From Gracilimonas sp. (GTDB taxonomy: Bacteria > Bacteroidota > Rhodothermia > Balneolales > Balneolaceae), in the NCBI RefSeq assembly GCF_017641085.1, contig NZ_JAEPPI010000002.1, positions 310,001 to 374,000 on the forward strand: a stretch of DNA of 64,000 nt, given 5' to 3'. The translations under genes and the position numbers were made by a program. The notes under the pieces are model-generated. The model ran no database searches. It saw only the letters and a list, made by a program, of their open reading frames with translations, and was not told the origin of the DNA. Each line of letters begins with the position of its first letter. Within the stretch, counting starts at the first letter, position 1. This document shows positions 49,549-59,862 of the stretch, one piece after another.

Positions 49549-51729
49549 TTAGCCATTCTTTTCGTTGGCCATGTAATACAGCTGCATTATGCGAATTTGG
49601 TCGTAGCCGATTTTTTTGTTCATCCGGTCGTAAACCACCTTCAGCATATGAGATCCCTTTTCGTCAAAGATTTTAATGATTTCATCCTGCTGCCGTAGTG
49701 AAAGTGATGTAGCTTCCGTGATTCCATCGAGCCGAAGATCGTGGCCTTCATTCAGATAATCCTTCAGATGGTTGAGGATGGTAACTTCCTTCACACCATG
49801 CTCTTCAGCCAGGTGTTCAATCCGCTGCCCGTCGTTGAAAGCCTTTCCGATTTTCTGGTGCAGCTCCACATTTTCCAGCTCTTCGGCTTTCTCCTGCAGC
49901 GTTTCCTCTTTGGCTTCAATACCGTGTTCAGAGGTGTACTTCTTGATAATCCCAATAAAAGCCGAGCCGTATTTTTTGAGTTTTACATCACCCACACCAT
50001 AAAGTGGCAGCAAATGCTCTTTATCTTTCGGGAAGTAATAAGCCATTTCCATCAGTGTGGTATCCGGAAAGATAGTATAGGGAGGTATTCCTTTCTCATC
50101 TGCCATTTTCTTCCGCTCTTTGCGAAGAATCTCGAACAGGTTTTCATCGTAGGATGCTTCCACTTCCGTAGCCACACGCGATGCTTCCTCGTCACTGAGC
50201 ATAGTGCTGGTTCGGTCTAAGGTTCCGTACACATTTTCATCTCCTTTCAGAACCGCATCGGCTTTATCCTCCAGCTGCAGAACCGCGTATTCTCCTTTGG
50301 ATAGATAGTCCTGACGAACCAGCATTCTGGAAAGTTGCTCCCATTGATCTTTCGACCACTCCTTTCCGGAGCCGTAGGAATCCAGTTTATCATGCTCCAG
50401 CTCAAGAACTTTTTTAGCTTTAGACCCACGCAACACATTAATCACCTGCGTTTTTCCGTAGCCTTCTTCAAGCTCTTTCACACAGGTAAGCAGCTTCTTA
50501 GCCTGCAGGGTGAAGTCTTCCACATCTTCATCTTTAGACAGGCAGTTATCACACATGCCACATTCATCCTTCGGATATTCTTCTCCGAAATATTTCATCA
50601 GCGGCACACGGCGACACTTTTTAGACTCGATAAATTTGAGCAGGTCATCAAGGTGCTTTTCTGCAATTTCTTTTTCCTGCCCTTCTTTTTTGTTGATGAA
50701 GTATTTAATCTTCTGCGTGTCCGCATAACTGAATAGCATCACACAATCGGAGCGGAGGCCGTCTCGTCCTGCCCGGCCAATTTGCTGGTAATACTGCTCG
50801 ATGTTCTGCGGCATATCGTAATGCATCACAAAACGGACGTTCGGCTTGTTGATCCCCATCCCAAAAGCGATGGTTGCCACGATAATCTGTATATCATCGC
50901 GGATAAACTTACGCTGGTTGATAGCGCGGTCGCGGTCGGATAAGCCCGCATGGTAGGGTTTCACCGAATAGCCTTCATCTTCAAGCTCCTGATACAGTTC
51001 ATCTACCTGCCGGCGGGAAGTACAGTATATAATGCCGGACTGATTTTTTCGTGTATAAAGGAAATCTAAAACCTGGTTCGTTGGATCGTCTTTATCGGCA
51101 ATTTTCAGGAACAGGTTGGGGCGGTCAAAACTGGCTATAAATTCTTCAGACTCCCCAAACTCCAGCGTTCGCATAATATCTTTTCGTACACGCGGAGTAG
51201 CCGTAGCGGTCAGAGCCATGCAGGTAGCATCAGGGAATAATTCCTTTCGAACCTCTGCCAGCTGGCGGTAATCCGGCCGAAAATCATGCCCCCACTCTGA
51301 AATACAGTGCGCTTCATCTACTGCGAACAATTCTACCTTGATATCCTTTAGCAGGTCTTTAGTCTTATCCATAAGCAGCGTTTCCGGAGCGATGTACAGC
51401 AGCTTGGCTTTTCCCTGCAGCACCTGCCGGCGGTTGTATCCATAAGCTTCCGGTGATAGCGAGCTGTTCAAATGCACCGCATTAATATCATATTCACGGA
51501 GCTGCTCTACCTGGTCTTTCATTAGTGAAATAAGAGGAGACACTACCACGGTCAATCCATCAAACAACAGCGCCGGAATTTGGTAGCATAGTGATTTACC
51601 GCCACCGGTGGGCATTATTACAAGTGCGTCTTTTCTCTTGAGGGCCTGGTCGATGATGTCTTCCTGTAGCGGGCGGAAGGTGTCGTAGCCAAATGTTTCC
51701 TTTAGGGTAGCTTTTGCTTCTTTGATCAC
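49549..51729 (-). CDS. recQ: ATP-dependent DNA helicase RecQ
   Basis: This 726-residue superfamily 2 helicase has the QxxR-type DTFRPLQEDII start, Walker A MPTGGGKSLCYQIP, DEAH (FAVDEAHCISEWGHDFRP) and QIGRAGRDG (motif VI). The zinc cysteines of the RQC region lie around CGMCDNC, with an HRDC-type domain (GIPPYTIFPDTTLMEMA) and a C-terminal HTH_40-type helical tail. It unwinds DNA during recombinational repair. It abuts the kinase gene's 3' end (tail to tail, 0 bp). Confidence 0.96.
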   Translation of the reverse strand: MIKEAKATLKETFGYDTFRPLQEDIIDQALKRKDALVIMPTGGGKSLCYQIPALLFDGLTVVVSPLISLMKDQVEQLREYDINAVHLNSSLSPEAYGYNRRQVLQGKAKLLYIAPETLLMDKTKDLLKDIKVELFAVDEAHCISEWGHDFRPDYRQLAEVRKELFPDATCMALTATATPRVRKDIMRTLEFGESEEFIASFDRPNLFLKIADKDDPTNQVLDFLYTRKNQSGIIYCTSRRQVDELYQELEDEGYSVKPYHAGLSDRDRAINQRKFIRDDIQIIVATIAFGMGINKPNVRFVMHYDMPQNIEQYYQQIGRAGRDGLRSDCVMLFSYADTQKIKYFINKKEGQEKEIAEKHLDDLLKFIESKKCRRVPLMKYFGEEYPKDECGMCDNCLSKDEDVEDFTLQAKKLLTCVKELEEGYGKTQVINVLRGSKAKKVLELEHDKLDSYGSGKEWSKDQWEQLSRMLVRQDYLSKGEYAVLQLEDKADAVLKGDENVYGTLDRTSTMLSDEEASRVATEVEASYDENLFEILRKERKKMADEKGIPPYTIFPDTTLMEMAYYFPKDKEHLLPLYGVGDVKLKKYGSAFIGIIKKYTSEHGIEAKEETLQEKAEELENVELHQKIGKAFNDGQRIEHLAEEHGVKEVTILNHLKDYLNEGHDLRLDGITEATSLSLRQQDEIIKIFDEKGSHMLKVVYDRMNKKIGYDQIRIMQLYYMANEKNG

Positions 51730-51784
51730 AGATTATTTTGATTTTTGGATTTCACAGATTTATAATTTGCTGTGAATTCACTCT

Positions 51785-52189
51785 TTAATTCTTATAGTTT
51801 TTTAGTTTTGCGATACGCTTAAAGTTAAGGCTGTTTTCACCAAAATTTAAGAGTAATGCTACTTCAAGCTTATAGGCCTTCAGATAATTCAATACCTGAG
51901 ATATGTGTTGGTCATTAATTTCGCCCACCGCTTTTAGCTCAACAAGGATTTTTTCCTCCACAAGTAAGTCAACCCTTCTAGCTCCAACTTTTGCATCTCG
52001 ATAATACAAAGGCATGGTTAATTCACTTTTATAATTCAATCCCTGGTGAGATAATTCATGTTCCATTGATCGATGATAAACAATTTCTCGAAAGCCATTT
52101 CCCAATTCGGAATGCACCTGCATTGCAGCTCCAATGATCTTACCCGTCAATTGCTTGTACTTAAAATTTGGTGTTTTGGTTTGATTCAT
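51785..52189 (-). CDS. GxxExxY family protein
   Basis: This 134-residue protein matches the GxxExxY family: GAAMQVHSELGNGFREIVYH (GxxExxY at FREIVY), then DLLVEEKILVELKAV and INDQHISQVLNYLKAYKLEVALLLNFG. The ELKAV core resembles PD-(D/E)xK nuclease-like folds. The family's function is unknown. It lies 55 bp upstream of recQ on the same strand. Confidence 0.9.
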   Translation of the reverse strand: MNQTKTPNFKYKQLTGKIIGAAMQVHSELGNGFREIVYHRSMEHELSHQGLNYKSELTMPLYYRDAKVGARRVDLLVEEKILVELKAVGEINDQHISQVLNYLKAYKLEVALLLNFGENSLNFKRIAKLKNYKN

Positions 52190-52334
52190 TTTCTACCACT
52201 TTATTCTCATTCAATGGTTAGAGCTACTTCAAACCAATTCCTTACACCCGGAACAAAGATTTAATGAGATTTTTGGACATGATAAATTTCATATGAAATC
52301 CCACAATCGATAAATCTACCAAATCTGTGATTCC

Positions 52335-55163
52335 TTACTTCGAGAGATACAAGCTCTTGAACTCATACGGTTTCTTGAAGTGATCGTCGTTGAAGTCTTT
52401 GGCGAAGTAGATGCTTTCGCCGGTGGATTTCATCTCCGGCCCCAGCTCCTTCTTCACTTCCGGGAATTTGTCGAATGGGAATACCGGCTCTTTGATCGCC
52501 CAGTTTTCCAGTTTCGATTCCAGATCGAATTCCTTCAGCTTTGCTCCAAGCATCACCTTGACACCGATGGCTGCTTCCGGGCGTTGTGTTGCCTTAGCCA
52601 GGAACGGGATGGTGCGCGTGGTTCTTGGATTTGCCTCCAGCACATACACCTTATCATCTTTGACGGCATACTGCACGTTCAGGAATCCGAGAATCTCCAT
52701 GTTTTCCGCTATCTTCTCCTGGTATTCTTCGATCGTTTTGATGACTTCATCACTCAATGAGTAAGGCGGAAGGACAGCGGTGGAGTCACCTGAGTGTACA
52801 CCTGCCGGCTCTATATGCTGCATGATCCCGGCTATGTGAAGCTGGTCGCCATCATAAACCGAATCCACATCTACCTCAACAGCCTGCTCCAGGTACTTAT
52901 CAATCAGAAAGGCGTTCTCGGGATGTGTTTTCAGGATGTTGGCTACATATTTGCGCAGCTCTTCTTCTTTTACAGCGATCCGCATTCCCTGTCCTCCCAG
53001 TACATAGCTCGGGCGGATCAGAACCGGGTAGCCAATTCTTCCGGCAATCTTAACTGCTTCCTCAACCTCTCGAGCCGTTCCGTACTCGGGAAACGGAATG
53101 TCGAGTTTCTTCAGGAATTTGGAGAACTCGCCTCGGTCTTCGGCAAAGTCAATCATGCCGAAGTCGGTTCCGAAGATCTTAATGCCTTCTTCCACAAATC
53201 GTTTTCCAAGCTTAAGGGCTGTTTGTCCGCCCACCTGTAGGATCACTCCCTCTGGTTTTTCATGGTCGATGATATCCAGCACACGTTCCCAATACACTGG
53301 CTCAAAGTACAGTTTGTCGGCAAAGTCGAAATCGGTGGATACCGTTTCGGGGTTACAGTTAACCATTATGGCTTCGTAGCCCATTTCCTTCGCAGCCAGC
53401 ACAGCATGGGTGCAGGAGTAATCAAACTCAATCCCTTGTCCGATTCGGTTCGGGCCACTGCCCAATATTAGCACTTTCTTCTTGTCGGTTACTTCACTTT
53501 CGTTTTCACCTTCATAGGCAGAATAGTAGTATGGTGTTTGTGCCGGGAATTCAGCCGCGCAGGTATCAACCATCTTGAATGACGGGGTAATTCCGAGTTC
53601 TTTACGACGGTCGCGCACTTTTTTGTCATCTACTTTCTCTCCGCTTTTACTTAGCAGGAAAGCAATTTGAGAGTCGGAAAAACCGGCTTGCTTCAGCTCA
53701 AAGAAATCGTCTTTTGAAATCTCTTTCAGTGCTTGGCCTTCCGTGCGGTTTTCAAGCGAAACCATGTATCGGATTTGCTGCAGGAACCACGGATCTACTT
53801 TAGTGATATCCGCAATTTCTTCCACAGAAGCTCCCATCTTGAACGCATTCCGTATCTGCATGGAGCGATCCCAGTAGGGCTTCAGTAATCGCTCGCGGAC
53901 CGTTTTTCGATCAAATTCTTCGTAGCCATCGGCGCCTAAGCCATCGCGGCCAACTTCCAGCGATTGCCAGGCTTTGTTCAAAGCTTCCGGGAAATTCCGG
54001 CCGATCGACATCACCTCACCTACGGCTTTCATCTGTGTGGTGAGCTCTTCATCCACACCCGGGAATTTGTCAAAGTTGAAGCGTGGAATTTTGCAGACTA
54101 CATAGTCAATGCTTGGCTCAAAGCAGGCAGATGTGGTTCCGGTGATCTGATTTTTCAGCTCATCCAGCGTATATCCCACAGCCAGCTTGGTGGCTACTTT
54201 AGCGATCGGATACCCGGTAGCTTTAGAAGCCAGTGCGGAAGACCGACTCACGCGGGGGTTAATTTCAATGGCAACAAGCCGGTCGGAGCCGGGCTCCATG
54301 GCAAACTGCACATTACATCCCCCTGCAAAGGTTCCAATCGAACGCATCATCTTGATGGCCGAATCCCGCATGTGCTGTAATTGCTTGTCGGTGAGCGTTT
54401 GTGTCGGGGCCACCGTTACGGAATCTCCGGTGTGAACACCCATTGGATCCATATTCTCGATGGAACAAATGATAATCACGTTGTCGTTGGCATCGCGTAG
54501 CAGCTCCAGCTCGTATTCCTTCCACCCGAAAATTGATTCCTCAATAAGCACCTGGTGAACCGGGCTCAGCTCGAGGCCACGCAGTACTTTTCGTTCAAAC
54601 TCATCTTCATTCCAAACGATACCGCCACCGGCTCCACCCATGGTGAAGGAAGGTCGAATAACAATCGGCAAGCCGCCCAGCTCTTCAACAATTTCTTTTG
54701 CATCCAGCAGCGATTGGGCAGTCCGGCTGCGACACTGCTCAATCCCAATCTCTTCCATTTTATCCCTAAACAGCTGCCTGTCTTCGGTCAGCTCAACCGC
54801 ATCAATATCCACACCAATAATATGGATGTTATTATCTTTCCAGAAGTTCTCTTTTTCCAGATCACGGCACAGGTTCAACCCGGTTTGCCCACCCATAGTT
54901 GGAAGTACCGCATCGGGTTTTTCCTTGGCTACAATTTCCCGGATGGAATCGGTAGTCATCGGCAGCATATAAACCGCATCGGCCATAATCGGGTCGGTCA
55001 TAATGGTAGCCGGGTTCGAGTTGATAAGTACAATCTCGTAGCCTTCTTCCTGCAGCGAACGGCAAGCTTGAGATCCGGAATAATCAAATTCGCAGGCCTG
55101 ACCAATTACAATGGGTCCGGAGCCGATAATCAGAATTTTGTTGATGTCGTCGCGTCTTGGCAT
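52335..55163 (-). CDS. carB: Carbamoyl-phosphate synthase large subunit (short form)
   Basis: This 942-residue enzyme has the two ATP-grasp halves: [19 protein letters not shown] and a second [19 protein letters not shown], both with matching GGxxx strands. Each catalyses one ATP-dependent step to carbamoyl phosphate for pyrimidine and arginine synthesis. The usual ~1070 residues include a C-terminal MGS-like allosteric domain; this protein ends right after the second half ([15 protein letters not shown]), so UMP/ornithine control through that domain is missing, as in other Bacteroidota. It lies 92 bp downstream of carA. Confidence 0.95.
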   Translation of the reverse strand: MPRRDDINKILIIGSGPIVIGQACEFDYSGSQACRSLQEEGYEIVLINSNPATIMTDPIMADAVYMLPMTTDSIREIVAKEKPDAVLPTMGGQTGLNLCRDLEKENFWKDNNIHIIGVDIDAVELTEDRQLFRDKMEEIGIEQCRSRTAQSLLDAKEIVEELGGLPIVIRPSFTMGGAGGGIVWNEDEFERKVLRGLELSPVHQVLIEESIFGWKEYELELLRDANDNVIIICSIENMDPMGVHTGDSVTVAPTQTLTDKQLQHMRDSAIKMMRSIGTFAGGCNVQFAMEPGSDRLVAIEINPRVSRSSALASKATGYPIAKVATKLAVGYTLDELKNQITGTTSACFEPSIDYVVCKIPRFNFDKFPGVDEELTTQMKAVGEVMSIGRNFPEALNKAWQSLEVGRDGLGADGYEEFDRKTVRERLLKPYWDRSMQIRNAFKMGASVEEIADITKVDPWFLQQIRYMVSLENRTEGQALKEISKDDFFELKQAGFSDSQIAFLLSKSGEKVDDKKVRDRRKELGITPSFKMVDTCAAEFPAQTPYYYSAYEGENESEVTDKKKVLILGSGPNRIGQGIEFDYSCTHAVLAAKEMGYEAIMVNCNPETVSTDFDFADKLYFEPVYWERVLDIIDHEKPEGVILQVGGQTALKLGKRFVEEGIKIFGTDFGMIDFAEDRGEFSKFLKKLDIPFPEYGTAREVEEAVKIAGRIGYPVLIRPSYVLGGQGMRIAVKEEELRKYVANILKTHPENAFLIDKYLEQAVEVDVDSVYDGDQLHIAGIMQHIEPAGVHSGDSTAVLPPYSLSDEVIKTIEEYQEKIAENMEILGFLNVQYAVKDDKVYVLEANPRTTRTIPFLAKATQRPEAAIGVKVMLGAKLKEFDLESKLENWAIKEPVFPFDKFPEVKKELGPEMKSTGESIYFAKDFNDDHFKKPYEFKSLYLSK

Positions 55164-55255
55164 GAGTTTCGTCGTAATTATTTGTTAGTGGTAAATAGAT
55201 TGTTGGTGATAGATGGTTTTTGACGAAGGACGATTGACCGCCGACCGTCATTTGC

Positions 55256-56359
55256 TCACTTCTGTTCTTTCATCATGTCGATGAACTGATCGAACAGGTA
55301 GGCTGAGTCATGAGGGCCGGGGGATGCTTCGGGGTGATATTGCACCGAGAAGCCGGGGAAGTTTTTGAATTTCAGACCTTCAATCGTCCCGTCATTCAGG
55401 TTTACATGGGTAACCTCGGCGATCTTGTCATCCAGGGAGTCTTCATCTACCGCAAAGCCATGATTCTGGGTTGATATTTCAACCAGTCCGGTACTCAGGT
55501 TTTTTACGGGTTGATTAGCCCCGCGGTGACCGACAAACATTTTCTTGGTTTTCAGCCCTTCATTCAGCGCCATCAGCTGGTGGCCTAGGCAAATCCCAAA
55601 GACCGGTTTTCCGCTTTTTTTGGCAAAGTCAACCACTTCAAGAGCATACTCCGCTGTTGCGGTAGGGTCTCCCGGGCCATTCGAAAAAAAGTAACCGTCT
55701 GCTTCCCACGCTTCTACTTCCTCAACCGGGGTTTTGGCCGGAAACACCCGGAGTGTGCATCCTCGCTCATTGAGATTGTTAATAATGTTTTGTTTGATGC
55801 CGTAATCAAATGCAGCTACGCGGTATTCGTCTTCTCCGTTTACCGTTTGGGCTTCCGACCGGGTTACTTTTGAAGCCAGCTCCAGGCCTTCCATATCGTC
55901 CCAGTCTTTTGCCATTTGAACTAATTTATCCTCATCAAGCTCAGTACTGGAGATCACAGCGTTCATCACTCCTTTTTCGCGGATATGTCGAACCAGTTTT
56001 CGGGTGTCCACACCTGATATTCCGGTAATTTCATTGTCTTCGAGGTATTCCTGGAGGCTTCGGTCGGCCATAGGATTACTGTACTCCCATGAAAAGGCTC
56101 GGGTGATAACACCGGCCACCATCACCCTGCGGGCTTCATCATCCCGTGGCATGGTTCCGTAATTTCCAATGTGCGGGTAGGTCATCATCATAAGCTGACC
56201 GTAGTAACTCGGGTCGGTGAAAATTTCCTGGTAGCCGGTCATGCTGGTATTAAAGCACAACTCGCCGCCGGTTATTCCTTCGTGTCCAACGGCCTGGCCG
56301 TGAACAACGGTACCATCGCTGAGTGCAAGTATGGCTTTTTTCTGTGGGCGTAGTGACAT
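55256..56359 (-). CDS. carA: Carbamoyl-phosphate synthase small subunit
   Basis: This 367-residue glutaminase subunit has an N-terminal domain (LALSDGTVVHGQAVGHEG, GELCFNTSMTGYQEI) and a class I glutamine amidotransferase domain with the nucleophile Cys in VFGICLGHQLMAL and the His/Glu pair in QYHPEASPGPHDS. It supplies ammonia to CarB. Start ATG at 56359; the preceding 380 bp hold an attenuator-like structure. First gene of carAB. Confidence 0.96.
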   Translation of the reverse strand: MSLRPQKKAILALSDGTVVHGQAVGHEGITGGELCFNTSMTGYQEIFTDPSYYGQLMMMTYPHIGNYGTMPRDDEARRVMVAGVITRAFSWEYSNPMADRSLQEYLEDNEITGISGVDTRKLVRHIREKGVMNAVISSTELDEDKLVQMAKDWDDMEGLELASKVTRSEAQTVNGEDEYRVAAFDYGIKQNIINNLNERGCTLRVFPAKTPVEEVEAWEADGYFFSNGPGDPTATAEYALEVVDFAKKSGKPVFGICLGHQLMALNEGLKTKKMFVGHRGANQPVKNLSTGLVEISTQNHGFAVDEDSLDDKIAEVTHVNLNDGTIEGLKFKNFPGFSVQYHPEASPGPHDSAYLFDQFIDMMKEQK

Positions 56360-56362
56360 GGA

Positions 56363-56539
56363 TTAGATGTATTTCGGGTTTAGTGAGTTTGGTTGATAAG
56401 AGGTCACAAACACGGTGTTTGCAACGGGAAAGGCGTTCGGTAAAATTTTCAGATCAAAAAAAATCCGACTGCGAATACCGCGCCGGATTTTGAAAATGAT
56501 ATTGAGAAATGGAAAAGCCATCAATCGCGCGACCTCCAT
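56363..56539 (-). other. Possible 58-codon leader open frame ahead of carA
   Basis: An ATG at 56539 opens a frame of 58 codons that runs through the attenuator hairpin and stops (TAA at 56363-56365) 3 nt before the carA ATG. It has no Shine-Dalgarno sequence and no recognisable homology, and may be chance. If translated, ribosomes would keep the terminator from forming. Confidence 0.25.
56456..56491 (-). promoter_or_regulatory. Terminator-like attenuator in carA leader
   Basis: Read toward carA, AAAATCCG and CGGATTTT pair (56491-56484 with 56467-56460) around a loop containing an extra GCG/CGC pairing, and eight T residues end the structure at 56456. It lies about 100 nt before the carA start, where no upstream gene on this strand would need a terminator. 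Transcriptional attenuation of carAB is inferred. Confidence 0.6.
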
Positions 56540-56740
56540 TTTTGGGTGCGCGGTGGCAGTGCTTCGAAACTATGGATTGCTAAAATGGTAATGTGAGTCA
56601 AAGCTTGTTTGAAGTTTTCCTAAGATACGCAGTGCAAAGATTGGATTCAATTTTGATTCTGTGTTTTAATCAATATTTCGTTGGCTAGAGCAAGTTTCCG
56701 GTTTTTTGGGTTTATTAATTAGAAACATGGGTGCACATAC

Positions 56741-57553
56741 ATGCTTCACTACTTTCGACAAATTCGCCAGAAACTCATCCTGCAAGAAAAAGCCCGGAAA
56801 TATCTTCTTTATGCTATGGGTGAGATCATTTTAGTCGTTATTGGAATCTTAATTGCCTTGCAAATTAATAATTGGAATCAGGATCGTATAAATCGTGCCA
56901 ACGAAGAGTTTTACCTCGTTAATTTAATCAATGATATCAATTTACAGATCGACGAGCTCAACAGCACTATTCAGGCGGAAGATACTGTAGCATTAAAACT
57001 CAGAGCAGTCGGAGACCTTTTAAAGGAAGGGTTGACGCCCGAAGACATGCCAACATTGAATCTTAACCTCTCCTACCTGCTTGCCAATCGATCCGTAAAT
57101 ATTTTTGATGCTACTTTTGAGGATTTGAAATCTACTGGAAACTTAAAACTTATTGATGATGAGCATTTAAGACAGAAATTAACAGCGTTCTATCAGTCAA
57201 TGGAGCGTGCAGACCGCGTGCTTTTAAAAAATGAAGGGTTTAAGAATCAAATCAGAGAAGAAATGATCAGATATTCACTGGTTAATTTTAACCTGGACTA
57301 TGACATCGGACTTACAACTTTTCTTAAAACATCCGGCATTCCGGTGTATAACCCAATACAGGATATTAAAAATCAAAATAAGTTTGACCGGATTGCAATG
57401 GAAAACATTTTCAGTGACGATGGCATAATGAGACTGAACAACCTGTTAACCAGCAGATACCTTTCAAGCCTGGTATCTGTTGCAACTTTAAAAGTCGTAA
57501 GGAATCAAGCCGAAGAACTAATAATTGATATTAGAATAAATTTGGGCGATTAA
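56741..57553 (+). CDS. DUF6090 family membrane-anchored protein
   Basis: This 270-residue protein starts with the DUF6090 hallmark: a basic helix (YFRQIRQKLILQEKARKYLL), then a TM (GEIILVVIGILIALQINNW) and a long soluble helical domain. These are common and often multicopy in Bacteroidota; function unknown. It is a single gene, divergent from carA. Confidence 0.9.
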   Translation: MLHYFRQIRQKLILQEKARKYLLYAMGEIILVVIGILIALQINNWNQDRINRANEEFYLVNLINDINLQIDELNSTIQAEDTVALKLRAVGDLLKEGLTPEDMPTLNLNLSYLLANRSVNIFDATFEDLKSTGNLKLIDDEHLRQKLTAFYQSMERADRVLLKNEGFKNQIREEMIRYSLVNFNLDYDIGLTTFLKTSGIPVYNPIQDIKNQNKFDRIAMENIFSDDGIMRLNNLLTSRYLSSLVSVATLKVVRNQAEELIIDIRINLGD

Positions 57554-57586
57554 TGATTCACCTTTTTTTATTTCATATCTAAATTT

Positions 57587-58765
57587 TTAATCCTTTTTGT
57601 ATTTACTAATCGCCCAATATCCCATCAACGGGCCGAATACCATGAACCAAAAAACATACGGGTTATCGGTAGCCGACCAGCTCAGGTTTACCAGTTGAAT
57701 ACTAACGATAGTAATGGCAAACCCCAGGCTGTTTACAATCGTCAAGCCTGTTGCTACATAGGAGGACTCTGAAGACCGGGCCACCATCGTTGAGAACTGG
57801 GGGCTGTCAGGAATCACCAGTACTCCCCATGTGATGAGTACCACCAGGAATAAAGCGAGGGGAAGGTTGAAAGAGAAAGGAATGAGCAGACAACACAGCC
57901 CCGAGCCGGCTAATGAAATTTTTGATACCCACTTACTGCTTTTCTTCAGCGACCAATATCCGCCTATGGCACAGCTGATTCCTCCAACACCAATAATCAC
58001 AAAGCTCCAGAATGAAACAGACAGGCCCGGCTGATTATTTTGTAAGGCATACCAGGCAAGCATTACCGGTACAAACGCCCAGAAAGTATATAGCTCCCAC
58101 ATGTGACCAAAATACCCGAAAGCGGCCGACCTGAAATTCGTATTCCTGAACAGTTTCAGGATGGCCCCAGCATCAAATTTAAATCCGGCCGATGGCGTTC
58201 TGTTTGGCCCATCGGGCACGGTAAAGAACAAAAGCAATCCACCGCCTGAAGCTATAACTGAGGTGCCCGTAATCACATAGCGCCAGGGTAGTTCGCCGCC
58301 CATAAATTTAAGAAAATGAGGAAATGCTGTTCCCACAACCAATGCTCCGACGAGATAACCCAGCGCCTTCCCCAACCCCTCTTTATGCCAATCAGAAGCT
58401 ATTTTCATCCCCACCGGATAGATGCCGGCTAAAAAGAAGCCAGTTACAAAACGGGCAGCTATGATGCCTAAGCCCGATGCTGATCCCATCACCAACAGGT
58501 TAGCGGCAGATCCCCCCAATGCACAAAATAAAAACACCCTCACCGGCGAAAACCGGTCGGCAATATTTAAGAAAGCAAAGAGCAGTGTTCCGGCAATAAA
58601 CCCCGCCTGTACCGCCATGGTTATATATCCCACAAATAATTCCGGAAGGGCTAGCGTAAGGATCAACTCATCCACCACGGCATTACCTGCAAACCAGAGT
58701 GAAGTGCCGGCAAACTGGGCCAGTACAATTACAGGAAGTATGTGGGCAGGGATCTTTTTATCCAT
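57587..58765 (-). CDS. MFS transporter
   Basis: The ATG at 58765 gives 392 residues beginning just before TM1 (ILPVIVLAQFAGTSLWFAG); a start at 58825 adds 20 mainly hydrophobic residues. There are about 12 TMs, with the RFSPVRVFLFCALGG loop and ARFVTGFFLAGIYPVGMKIA typical of the major facilitator superfamily. No substrate-specific motif is clear. It is convergent with the DUF6090 gene. Confidence 0.9.
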   Translation of the reverse strand: MDKKIPAHILPVIVLAQFAGTSLWFAGNAVVDELILTLALPELFVGYITMAVQAGFIAGTLLFAFLNIADRFSPVRVFLFCALGGSAANLLVMGSASGLGIIAARFVTGFFLAGIYPVGMKIASDWHKEGLGKALGYLVGALVVGTAFPHFLKFMGGELPWRYVITGTSVIASGGGLLLFFTVPDGPNRTPSAGFKFDAGAILKLFRNTNFRSAAFGYFGHMWELYTFWAFVPVMLAWYALQNNQPGLSVSFWSFVIIGVGGISCAIGGYWSLKKSSKWVSKISLAGSGLCCLLIPFSFNLPLALFLVVLITWGVLVIPDSPQFSTMVARSSESSYVATGLTIVNSLGFAITIVSIQLVNLSWSATDNPYVFWFMVFGPLMGYWAISKYKKD

Positions 58766-58939
58766 GGCTGCAAAGAAACGAAAGGCGGCTGAAATTGACA
58801 AAAGGTATTTTATAAAGAGCATCATGATTAGTATTTCTACAAAATCCCCTCCTCACCAACCCGAAACCAATAATGTCTCTGTCCGTAGGTCGTTCTTGAT
58901 GTAAAGATTTATCTAATCATGTACTAACCTCAATTCGCC

Positions 58940-59368
58940 ATGAAAAAACTTAGCCTGTTATTAATCTGCTTATTTATCAGCTTTACAGCTTTCGCTCAAA
59001 CAGAATTAGAACTCATCCAGGAAACCCTAACCGATTATATAGAAGGAACCGCCAACGGAGAACCGGACCGCTTGCATAAAGCTTTTCATCCCGACTTTAA
59101 TTTATATACCGTGATTGGTGACGACAGTCTCAGGGTTTGGGATGGCCAGGATTATATTTCGGGATTCCGGGAGGGACGAAAAAGCACCCGCATTGGCCGG
59201 ATTATTTCTATCGATCATGAGAACAATGCAGCAACTGCCAAAGTGGAAATTGTAATGCCGAATCGTGGTGTATATACCGATTATTTCCTGCTCCTGAAGT
59301 TGAAAGAGGGCTGGAAAATCATCCATAAAACTTATACCGGGCGGGATTTTTATGGTGACAAGGAATAA
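58940..59368 (+). CDS. Exported NTF2-like (lumazine-binding-like) protein
   Basis: This 142-residue protein has a signal peptide (LLLICLFISFTAFAQ) and a small cone-shaped NTF2 fold: LIQETLTDYIEGTANGEPDR, LHKAFHPDFNLYTV, and a KVEIVMPNRGVYTDYFLL strand. It fits the putative lumazine-binding (nuclear transport factor 2-like) family; ligand unknown. It is a single gene. Confidence 0.87.
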   Translation: MKKLSLLLICLFISFTAFAQTELELIQETLTDYIEGTANGEPDRLHKAFHPDFNLYTVIGDDSLRVWDGQDYISGFREGRKSTRIGRIISIDHENNAATAKVEIVMPNRGVYTDYFLLLKLKEGWKIIHKTYTGRDFYGDKE

Positions 59369-59379
59369 TCTTCTGACGA

Positions 59380-59796
59380 TTAATCCCGAAGGTAAATACC
59401 GGCATTAATTGCTTTTTGGCGTCCCTCGGAACTTATATCCTTTTCGTGAGCCATGTAGATCTGGACGGATTTCGTAAACGATTCGCTGTGATTGTACTCT
59501 TCCGAAATTTCGCTGTGTGAGATCTCAGATTTTTTATCCGAGTCTTTGTCCAGAATAAAAAAATAGCTGTAGCCATTCTGTATGGTTAGTTCTGCACAAC
59601 GCCGGAGTAACATATGCTGCACATCGGTTGGCGAAGTGCGGGAGTTTCCGCTAAAGGAAACCAAATAGCTTTGCTCTGTAAGCTGCTTCTCGGTAAAACC
59701 ATGGCCTCGCCAGTTTTCAGGGTGATAAGATGTTGCACATCCGGCTATAAATAAAGTGGTCAGAAAAAGGGATAGGGAAATTAATCGTAATTGCAT
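59380..59796 (-). CDS. CC0125/CC1285-type lipoprotein
   Basis: The ATG at 59796, preceded by a GAGGTG Shine-Dalgarno sequence, gives 138 residues with a lipobox (SLFLTTLFIAGC). A mature domain follows with GHGFTEKQLTEQSYLVSFSG and LLRRCAELTIQNGYSYF, features of the CC0125/CC1285 lipoprotein family. A longer frame to 59838 is open but is not needed. The role is unknown. It converges on the NTF2-like gene. Confidence 0.87.
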   Translation of the reverse strand: MQLRLISLSLFLTTLFIAGCATSYHPENWRGHGFTEKQLTEQSYLVSFSGNSRTSPTDVQHMLLRRCAELTIQNGYSYFFILDKDSDKKSEISHSEISEEYNHSESFTKSVQIYMAHEKDISSEGRQKAINAGIYLRD

Positions 59797-59862
59797 CGGG
59801 CACCTCTTTTTTATGAAGAGATATCGCTTTTCGGGCATTGATGAAATTACATGTACATGCGA

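Larger units (their letters stand above)
56360..56740. promoter_or_regulatory. Divergent carA leader / DUF6090 upstream region
   Basis: This gap of about 380 bp separates the divergent carA and DUF6090 genes. On the carA side it holds a terminator-like hairpin (56456-56491), a G+C-rich dyad at about 56523-56555 (CGCGC / GCGCG arms) and a 58-codon open frame. On the DUF6090 side (56600-56740) I see only AT-rich sequence and no convincing promoter. Confidence 0.6.

Noticed and set aside
54555-55223. 222-codon plus-strand open frame opposite carB
   Set aside because: Complete shadow of carB with no recognisable domain.
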